From Thalassobaculum_A sp040219215 (GTDB lineage Bacteria > Pseudomonadota > Alphaproteobacteria > Thalassobaculales > Thalassobaculaceae), in the NCBI RefSeq assembly GCF_040219215.1, contig NZ_JAVJSX010000012.1, positions 124,001 to 188,000 on the forward strand: a stretch of DNA of 64,000 nucleotides, written 5' to 3'. The notes beneath the pieces were generated by a model. It saw only the letters and a list, made by a program, of their open reading frames with translations. It ran no database searches and was not told where the DNA came from. Positions 57,980 through 64,000 of the stretch are shown piece by piece (the stretch's first letter is position 1; each line of letters opens with the position of its first letter). Position numbers and translations under genes: made by a program.

Positions 57980-60871
57980 ATGATCCCCAATCCCTTCGAG
58001 ACCGTGCGCGAGGTCGTCGACCCGTCGCCGCCGGTCTCCGACGCGGTCAAGTACACGACCTGCTACATGTGCGCCTGCCGATGCGGGATCAAAGTCCACC
58101 TCAAGGACGGCCGGATCCGCTACATTGAGGGCAACCGGAACCATCCCGTGAACAAGGGCGTGCTGTGCGCCAAGGGTTCCGCCGGGATCATGACCCACTA
58201 TTCGCCGGCCCGCCTGACCAAGCCGCTGCGCCGGGTCGGTCCGCGCGGTTCCGGGGAGTTCGAGGAAATCGAGTGGGAGGAAGCGCTGGCCACCGCCGCC
58301 GGATGGCTCGGCGAGATCCGCGGTCGCGATCCCCGCAAGCTGGCGTTCTTCACCGGACGCGACCAGTCGCAGTCGCTGACCGGATGGTGGGCCAGCCAGT
58401 TCGGCACTCCCAACCACGCCGCCCATGGCGGCTTCTGTTCGGTGAACATGGCGGCGGCCGGCCTTTACACCATCGGCGGTTCGTTCTGGGAATTCGGTGA
58501 GCCGGACTGGGATCACACCCGCTACTTCATGATGTTCGGCGTCGCCGAGGATCACGACTCCAACCCGATCAAGATGGGCCTCGGCAAGATCAAGGGCCGG
58601 GGCGCCAAGTTCGTCTCGGTGAATCCTGTTCGCACAGGCTACTCGGCGATCGCCGATGAGTGGGTCGGTATCCGGCCCGGCACCGACGGCCTGCTGGTGC
58701 TGGCGATCGTGCATGAACTGCTGAAGGCCCGGCGCGTCGATCTCGACTATCTGGTGCGCTATACCAACGCCCACTGGCTGGTGATCCAGGATCCGGGCGC
58801 CGCCGAGGACGGGCTGTTCGCCCGTGACGAGGCCGGCAACCCGCTGTGCTTTGACAAAAACTCGGGAGCGCTTGCCAGCGCCCTGCTGGCCGACGTGGCA
58901 CCGGCGCTGGTCGGCGAACACGCCCTGCCCGATGGCCGCACCGCGGTGCCGTCGTTCCAGCTTCTGCACGACCGGTACGTCGCCGACGAGTATGCGCCAG
59001 ACGCTGTCGCCGAGCGTTGCGGTGTCCCCGCCGACACCATCCGCAGGCTGGCCGCCGAGATCGCACACGCCGCCTTCGAGCAGGAGGTGGTGATCGAGCA
59101 GCCCTGGACCGACTGGGCCGGGCGCAAGCACGACCGCATGATCGGCCGACCGGTCGCCATGCACGCCATGCGCGGCATCTCCGCCCACTCCAACGGCTTC
59201 CACACCTGCCGCGCCCTGCACCTGCTGCAGGTGCTGATCGGCTCGATCGATGCGCCCGGCGGCTTTCGCTACAAGCCGCCGTTCCCGCGCCCGGTGCCAC
59301 CGCCGGTCAAGCCGGCCGGCAAGACCGGGCAGGTCAGCCCGAACACACCGCTGGCCGGCCCGCCGCTCGGGTTCCCGATGGGGCCGGAGGATCTGCTGGT
59401 AGAGGCCGACGGCACGCCGCGCCGCATCGACAAGGCGTATTCCTGGGAGGCGCCGATCGCCGCCCACGGTATGATGCATATGGTGATCCGCAACGCCTGG
59501 GCCGGCGATCCATACCCGGTCGACCTGCTGTTCATGTACATGGCCAACATGGGCTGGAACTCGTCGATGAACACCGCCGGTACCATGGCGATGCTGACCG
59601 ACAAGGATCCGGCCACCGGCGAGTACCGGATCCCCAAGATCATCTACGCCGACGCCTACGCGTCCGAGACCATCGCCTATGCCGACCTGGTGCTGCCGGA
59701 CACTACCTATCTGGAGCGCTGGGACTGCATTTCCCTGCTCGATCGGCCGATCTGCGACGCCGATGGCGCCGCCGACTCGATCCGCCAACCGGTGGTGCCC
59801 CCGGACCGCGACGTACGGCCGTTCCAGGACGTGCTGATCGACCTCGGCGTGCGGATCGGCCTGCCGGGGCTGACCCACCCCGACGGCACGCCGAAGTACC
59901 CCGGCGGCTACCCGGACTATCTGGCCAACCACGAACGCTCGCCCGGCATCGGCCCGCTTGCCGGTTGGCGCGGCACCGATGGCAGCAAGGGCGGCAAGGG
60001 CGAACCGAACCCCGACCAACTCGCGCGCTACGTCGACAACCAGTGTTTCTGGCGCCACGAGTTCAAGCCGGAGGAACGCTACTTCAAGCACGCCAACAAG
60101 ACCTATCTGGAGACCGCGGTGTCGCTGGGCCTGATCGGCAAGGCCGAGCCGATCATCCTGCAGCTCTACGCCGAGCCGCTCCAGAAGTTCCGGCTCGCCG
60201 CCCAGGGCCACGGCGCCGTGGTACCGCCGGAGGGCCACCGGGCGCGGGTTGAGCGCTATTTCGACCCGTTGCCGTTCTGGTACCCGCCGTTCGAGGGCGA
60301 TGCCGTGGCCGAGGAAGGCTACCCCATGCACGCGATCACCCAGCGCCCGGCGGCGATGTACCACTCCTGGGGGTCGATGAACGCCTGGCTGCGGCAGATC
60401 CACGGTCTCAACAAGCTGTACATGAGCCGGGAGCGCGCCGAATCCCTGGGCATCGCCGACGATGACTGGGTGGCCGTCACCTCGCACCACGGCCGGATCA
60501 AGGCCCAGGCCAAGCTGATGGAGGGCGTGAATCCCGACACGGTGTGGACCTGGAACGCCATCGGCAAGCGCCGCGGTGCCTGGAACCTTTCGGCCGACGC
60601 ACCGGAGGCGAACAAGGGCTTCCTGCTGAACCACCTGATCGCCGAGTTGCTACCGGAGCGTGGCGGCGGCTACCGCTACTCGAACTCCGACCCGGTCACC
60701 GGACAGGCCGCCTGGTACGATCTGCGTATCCGCATCGAGAAGGTCGCGGCCGATGCGCCCGGCACCGTCGCCGAACCGACGTTCGAGCCGGTAGCCACGC
60801 CGCCGAACCCGCCCCGAGCCACGGCCATGCTGCGTTTCGGCGCCCCCTCTGGCCGGGAGGCTGCCGAATGA
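57980..60871 (+). CDS. soeA: Sulfite dehydrogenase (quinone) molybdopterin subunit SoeA
   Basis: 963 residues, DMSO-reductase superfamily. A [4Fe-4S] site is built by C28, C31, C35 and C63 (TCYMCACRCGI... GVLCAKG). C153 in AHGGFCSVN is a candidate Mo ligand. There is no Tat signal peptide, so it faces the cytoplasm, which separates SoeA from the periplasmic Psr/Phs and Dms groups. It starts 204 bases from the divergent PII gene and overlaps soeB by four bases. The substrate assignment rests on domain order, lack of signal and sulfur context; formate or another substrate is not formally excluded. Confidence 0.85.
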   Translation: MIPNPFETVREVVDPSPPVSDAVKYTTCYMCACRCGIKVHLKDGRIRYIEGNRNHPVNKGVLCAKGSAGIMTHYSPARLTKPLRRVGPRGSGEFEEIEWEEALATAAGWLGEIRGRDPRKLAFFTGRDQSQSLTGWWASQFGTPNHAAHGGFCSVNMAAAGLYTIGGSFWEFGEPDWDHTRYFMMFGVAEDHDSNPIKMGLGKIKGRGAKFVSVNPVRTGYSAIADEWVGIRPGTDGLLVLAIVHELLKARRVDLDYLVRYTNAHWLVIQDPGAAEDGLFARDEAGNPLCFDKNSGALASALLADVAPALVGEHALPDGRTAVPSFQLLHDRYVADEYAPDAVAERCGVPADTIRRLAAEIAHAAFEQEVVIEQPWTDWAGRKHDRMIGRPVAMHAMRGISAHSNGFHTCRALHLLQVLIGSIDAPGGFRYKPPFPRPVPPPVKPAGKTGQVSPNTPLAGPPLGFPMGPEDLLVEADGTPRRIDKAYSWEAPIAAHGMMHMVIRNAWAGDPYPVDLLFMYMANMGWNSSMNTAGTMAMLTDKDPATGEYRIPKIIYADAYASETIAYADLVLPDTTYLERWDCISLLDRPICDADGAADSIRQPVVPPDRDVRPFQDVLIDLGVRIGLPGLTHPDGTPKYPGGYPDYLANHERSPGIGPLAGWRGTDGSKGGKGEPNPDQLARYVDNQCFWRHEFKPEERYFKHANKTYLETAVSLGLIGKAEPIILQLYAEPLQKFRLAAQGHGAVVPPEGHRARVERYFDPLPFWYPPFEGDAVAEEGYPMHAITQRPAAMYHSWGSMNAWLRQIHGLNKLYMSRERAESLGIADDDWVAVTSHHGRIKAQAKLMEGVNPDTVWTWNAIGKRRGAWNLSADAPEANKGFLLNHLIAELLPERGGGYRYSNSDPVTGQAAWYDLRIRIEKVAADAPGTVAEPTFEPVATPPNPPRATAMLRFGAPSGREAAE

Positions 60872-61683
60872 CCATGCTTCCCGCCACGGCCGGGGCCAAG
60901 AAGCTCGGCCTCGTCATCGATCTCGACATCTGCGTCGGCTGCCATGCCTGCGCGGTGAACTGCAAGGAATGGAACTCCGGCGGCCATTCGGCCCCGATGA
61001 CCGACTGGAACGCCTACTCCGGCACCGAGAGCACCGACGGAGACGATGCCGGCGCCTGGGGCGTGTGGTTCAACCGGGTCCACACCTATGAGGTCGGTGA
61101 CGGCGCCGAAGGCCGCACCGTGCACTTTCCCCGCTCCTGCCTGCACTGCGAAACGCCGGCCTGCGTCACCGTCTGCCCGACCGGCGCCAGCTACAAGCGC
61201 GAAGAGGACGGCATCGTCCTGGTCAACGAGGACCTGTGCATCGGCTGCAAGCTGTGCTCGTGGGCCTGTGCGTATGGCGCCCGGGAGTATGACCACGAAG
61301 ACGGCGTGATGAAGAAGTGCACGCTGTGTATCGACCGGATCTACAACGAGAACCTGGAGGAAGTGGACCGGGTCCCGGCCTGCGTCTCGACCTGCCCGGC
61401 CAGCGCCCGGCATTTCGGCGATCTGGGCGATGCTGACAGTGCGGTCTCCAGGCTGGTGGCCGAGCGCGGCGGCTATGACCTGATGCCGGAGATGGGCTTC
61501 AAGCCGACCAACAAATACCTGCCGCCACGCCCCGGCAAGACGGCCTGCGGGTCGACCGGAGCGCCGAGCCGGCTTGAACAGCTGGTCGCCGAGGCGGCCG
61601 ACGCCGTGCCCACGGGCGCGGCGATCCCGGCGACAACCGGCGGCAAGCTGCTCGCCTGGGTCGACGCCGTGCTGTCGCGCTGA
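60868..61683 (+). CDS. soeB: Sulfite dehydrogenase iron-sulfur subunit SoeB
   Basis: 271 residues with four cysteine groups for four [4Fe-4S] clusters: DICVGCHACAVNC, RSCLHCETPACVTVCP, LCIGCKLCSWACAYG and KCTLCIDRI...PACVSTCP. This DmsB/PsrB-type protein passes electrons from SoeA to the membrane subunit. Its ATG overlaps the soeA stop (ATGA), which fixes the start. A C-terminal tail of about 50 residues lacks cysteines. Confidence 0.9.
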   Translation: MTMLPATAGAKKLGLVIDLDICVGCHACAVNCKEWNSGGHSAPMTDWNAYSGTESTDGDDAGAWGVWFNRVHTYEVGDGAEGRTVHFPRSCLHCETPACVTVCPTGASYKREEDGIVLVNEDLCIGCKLCSWACAYGAREYDHEDGVMKKCTLCIDRIYNENLEEVDRVPACVSTCPASARHFGDLGDADSAVSRLVAERGGYDLMPEMGFKPTNKYLPPRPGKTACGSTGAPSRLEQLVAEAADAVPTGAAIPATTGGKLLAWVDAVLSR

Positions 61684-61697
61684 CGGAGATCAGATCC

Positions 61698-62645
61698 ATG
61701 CATCCCGCCGCCTCCGTCATCTTCTTCACCACCGCCTCCGGCGCCGGCTACGGCCTGCTGTTCCTGATGGGGATCGCCGGCGCCGCCGGCCTGGTACCGC
61801 CGACCCTGGCATTCGGGCTGGTCGGCTTCACCCTGGCTTTCGGCCTGATCACCACCGGCCTGCTGGCCTCGACCTTCCATCTGGGACGACCCGAACGGGC
61901 ATGGCGGGCGTTGTCGCAGTGGCGCTCGTCCTGGCTGTCGCGCGAGGGCGTGGCCGCACTGGTCACCTACGCGCCCGCCGGGCTGTTCGCGCTCGGCTGG
62001 GTGGTGTTCGGCGAGGCGCGCGGGGTGTGGGGCGTGTTCGGCCTGCTCGGCAGCCTCGGCGCGGTCGCCACCGTGATCTGCACCGGCATGATCTACGCGT
62101 CGCTGCCGACCATCCGGCAATGGCGCCAGCCGCTGACGATTCCCGGCTACCTGGCGATCGGCCTTTACACCGGCGCGCTGTGGATGGCGCTGCTGACCGC
62201 CGCGTTCGGTGGCACCGCGAGCGTGTTCCTGTGGCTCGCCGTGCTGGCCGGCCTCGCCACCGCCGCGGTCAAGTCGCTGTACTGGCGCACTATCGACACC
62301 GAGGCTCCTGTCACCACCTCGGGCACGGCGACCGGCCTGGGGTCGCTCGGCCGGGTTCGCCTGCTTGACGCGCCGACCACCTCGCAGAACTACGTGATGC
62401 GCGAGATGGGCTACCGGGTTGCCCGCAAGCATGCCATGAAGCTGCGGGCCATCGCCGCGGTCGCTGGCGTCGCCGTTCCGGTGCTGCTGTTGCTGATCGC
62501 CGCCGTGGTCGGTGGAAGCGGCGCGGTGGTGCCGGTGTTCCTGGCCGCCCTGTCCGGTTCAGCCGGCGCGGTCGTCGAGCGCTGGCTGTTCTTCGCCGAG
62601 GCGACCCATGTGGTGACGACGTATTACGGGGCCGAGGCCGCCTGA
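61698..62645 (+). CDS. soeC: Sulfite dehydrogenase membrane anchor SoeC (DmsC-like)
   Basis: 315 residues with about eight helices and the DmsC family pattern: LLFLMGIAGAAGLVPPTLAFGLVGF, LASTFHLGRPERAWRALSQWRSSWLSREGV, GMIYASLPTIRQWRQPLTIPGYL. It anchors SoeAB and passes electrons to the quinone pool. It begins 14 bases after soeB. Its 3' end overlaps the convergent FMN reductase gene by 22 bases. Confidence 0.9.
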   Translation: MHPAASVIFFTTASGAGYGLLFLMGIAGAAGLVPPTLAFGLVGFTLAFGLITTGLLASTFHLGRPERAWRALSQWRSSWLSREGVAALVTYAPAGLFALGWVVFGEARGVWGVFGLLGSLGAVATVICTGMIYASLPTIRQWRQPLTIPGYLAIGLYTGALWMALLTAAFGGTASVFLWLAVLAGLATAAVKSLYWRTIDTEAPVTTSGTATGLGSLGRVRLLDAPTTSQNYVMREMGYRVARKHAMKLRAIAAVAGVAVPVLLLLIAAVVGGSGAVVPVFLAALSGSAGAVVERWLFFAEATHVVTTYYGAEAA

Positions 62646-63190
62646 GCAGCGGCCTTCGCAAAGCCCGCCACGAAGGTCCGCAACTGCTCCTCCACAGTAC
62701 CACCAACCTCAAAATTGCCGTCGCCGTCGAACACCTTGCCGGCCTGCGCCACCGTCAGGCGGCCGCCGAACCAGGGTGCGGTGCCGAGCGTTCGCAGCAC
62801 CGGCAGCCAGGATCCCTGCGCCAACACCGTGCCGAAGCCTCCGGGCGTCGCCCCGATCACCGCGACCGGCTTGCCGCCGAACACGCGCCGGCTGTCGGCC
62901 GGCGGCCGGGACAGCCAGTCGAGGGCGTTCTTGAACACACCGGGCATGGCGTTGTTGTACTCGGGCGTCGCCAGGATCAGCCCGCCTGCCCCGGCGATCA
63001 GGTCCTTCAACTCGGTCACGCGCGGCGGAATCCCCTCGGACTCTTCAACATCGGCATCGTAGAGCGGGATGCCCCTGACGGTCTCAACCACCAGTTCGAC
63101 GCCCTCCGGCGCCACGCGCGCGGCCGCCCGCAACAGGGCGGTGTTGAATGAAGCCTCGCGGAGGCTGCCTGAAAGTCCGACCAGTTTCAC
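62624..63190 (-). CDS. NADPH-dependent FMN reductase (chromate/quinone reductase family)
   Basis: 188 residues from a GTG at 63190 (GGAG eight bases before it). VKLVGLSGSLREASFNTALLRAA is the FMN-phosphate loop, LILATPEYNNAMPGVFKNALDWLSRP the family core, and KPVAVIGATPGGFGTVLAQ the second flavin loop. It resembles ChrR/YieF. Its stop lies inside soeC. The upstream region up to 63435 shows no gene. Confidence 0.93.
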   Translation of the reverse strand: MKLVGLSGSLREASFNTALLRAAARVAPEGVELVVETVRGIPLYDADVEESEGIPPRVTELKDLIAGAGGLILATPEYNNAMPGVFKNALDWLSRPPADSRRVFGGKPVAVIGATPGGFGTVLAQGSWLPVLRTLGTAPWFGGRLTVAQAGKVFDGDGNFEVGGTVEEQLRTFVAGFAKAAAQAASAP

Positions 63191-63435
63191 GATCCGTCTC
63201 CGTACAAGGATGAGTTGGACGCGCGAGCGCGCGGGTGACATGGCTGCATCCTGTCACGCTGTCCAGAGTTGGCCCACACTGTCAAAGTAACAAGCCGCCC
63301 GCTTGACGTATGCTGGCACGAGCCGTTCGCGCAACGCCTGGGACTTAAGGCGGGAATCGAGCAGCAGATCCATCAGTCACGTCCCACGGCGCCGTGCTGG
63401 ACGTCAAAGGGCGATCGCGGCCGATCTTGAGTTGA

Positions 63436-63882
63436 TCAAGCCTCGGGGACCCGCACAAAGTAGTCGTCGAACGGTTCGTCATGGGTCCACACGAAACCAT
63501 GACGCCGGTAAAATCGGGCAGCCGGGCTGCCCTTCAGCACGCCGAGGCGGATCGGCAGGGCTGCCGCATCGGCCTCGGCGATCAGCATCCGCAGCACCGT
63601 ACCGCCTACGCCGCGGCCCTGCACAGCGTCGTCCAAGTAGAAATGCTCCAGCACCAGCCCGCCGTCGGCCGGTTTGAGCGCGACGCAGCCGGCGAACCGG
63701 CCGTCGACCAGGACCAGCCGCAGATGGGTCGGGTCGTAACTGTCGCGAAAGTACCGGCGGGCACGCTCCGGATCGAAGCGTCCGACCCGCTCCAGATGCG
63801 GACGCAACACCCGGATACGCAATTCCAGCAACCGCTCGAAATCGGCTTCGGATGCCGGCTGGACGACGACGGCGTCAGACAT
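63436..63882 (-). CDS. GNAT family N-acetyltransferase
   Basis: 148 residues. The acetyl-CoA motif is LEHFYLDDAVQGRGVGGTVLRMLIAEADAAALPIRLGVLKGSPAARFYRRHGFVWTHDEPFDDYFVRV, where QGRGVG is the pyrophosphate loop. GGTDD-like acceptor features are not recognisable. GGGAG lies eight bases before the ATG. A partial gene ends 24 bases upstream on the same strand. Confidence 0.92.
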   Translation of the reverse strand: MSDAVVVQPASEADFERLLELRIRVLRPHLERVGRFDPERARRYFRDSYDPTHLRLVLVDGRFAGCVALKPADGGLVLEHFYLDDAVQGRGVGGTVLRMLIAEADAAALPIRLGVLKGSPAARFYRRHGFVWTHDEPFDDYFVRVPEA

Positions 63883-63905
63883 GGCGGCTCCCGCGAAGAT
63901 CTGGA

Positions 63906-64000
63906 TCAGGGCGCCACCGGCGGCGCCCCGTCATCTTCCGACGGCTCGCTGCGCGGGTCGAGATCGGAGACCACCGGGCTGGTGCGCGGCACCGCAACGA
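63906..64000 (-). CDS. C-terminal end of a gene that runs off the window
   Basis: Frame open from the window edge for about 31 codons (…RTSPVVSDLDPRSEPSEDD…PPVAP, stop at 63906-63908). Acidic and proline-rich, like a disordered tail; family not recognised. Codon usage is GC-rich like the neighbours. Confidence 0.4.
   Translation of the reverse strand, partial: VAVPRTSPVVSDLDPRSEPSEDDGAPPVAP

Noticed and set aside
57773..60634. A 953-codon open frame on the minus strand opposite soeA
   Set aside because: High GC content leaves the antisense frames of real genes open; soeA has clear Fe-S and Mo motifs while the antisense product is a low-complexity R/V/G/A/D-rich sequence with no domain.
1..64000. 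CRISPR arrays, prophage, insertion sequences, integrons
   Set aside because: No tandem repeat-spacer pattern, integrase or transposase frame, or terminal inverted repeats were seen; the mer locus has no flanking IS.

Overview
This is a high-GC, gene-dense stretch of bacterial chromosome. The gene content (LpxC, UbiK, COQ9-like, PetP/PetR-like regulators, MidA/NDUFAF7, CtrC-type L25 with an acidic tail, Alph_Pro_TM protein, phasin, TctCBA, hutF-type histidine catabolism) points to an alphaproteobacterium, most likely of a Rhodospirillales-like lineage. That placement is an inference from gene content only. I see no rRNA, tRNA, transposase, phage gene or CRISPR array.

Layout. 1-1.4 kb: the end of lpxC, overlapped tail-to-tail by an azoreductase. 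1.6-5.4 kb: a LysR regulator with a near-perfect upstream palindrome, then a compact mercury detoxification locus (merR divergent from merF-merA-merB). 5.4-10.8 kb: ilvE, a divergent MarR/OmpR/EnvZ-type regulatory operon, and an orphan membrane kinase with a haem-binding CxxCH sensor domain. 10.8-25 kb: mostly housekeeping genes (csaA, phasin, lipoprotein, a creatinase-like M24 protein, pgeF, midA, lgt, hldD, an HD protein, ubiK, ybjN-type, proC, COQ9-like, prs, rplY, pth, ychF). 25-32.9 kb: transglutaminase, an XRE-cupin/GNAT/YdcZ cluster, dienelactone hydrolase, a tctCBA tripartite tricarboxylate transporter and a serine beta-lactamase-like hydrolase. 33-42.5 kb: a more accessory region with a CmcJ/NvfI-type oxygenase, an MFS transporter fragment, a hybrid-sensor-like kinase, several poorly known proteins (a GNAT-fold-like protein, an HTH protein and a protein with PAS-like tails), and an Fe-alcohol dehydrogenase co-directional with a substrate-binding protein that has no signal peptide. 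42.7-52.1 kb: a CPA2 antiporter, a GGDEF-EAL protein, phnM divergent from a DUF1045 2H phosphoesterase, a GlxA-type regulator, and divergent hutI/hutF.

52.2-62.6 kb looks like a sulfur-oxyanion region: a BigR-like ArsR regulator, a single-domain rhodanese, a TSUP (TauE/SafE) exporter with its usual TIGR02186 partner and a stress protein, two Fe/2-oxoglutarate-type oxygenases (one TauD-like), a PII protein, and a cytoplasmic three-subunit molybdoenzyme that fits sulfite:quinone oxidoreductase SoeABC. Working model (inference): oxygenolytic desulfonation and persulfide metabolism yield sulfite, which is either oxidised to sulfate by SoeABC with electrons going to quinone, or exported by the TSUP protein. 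The last kilobase holds an FMN reductase, a GNAT acetyltransferase and the tail of a gene that runs off the window.
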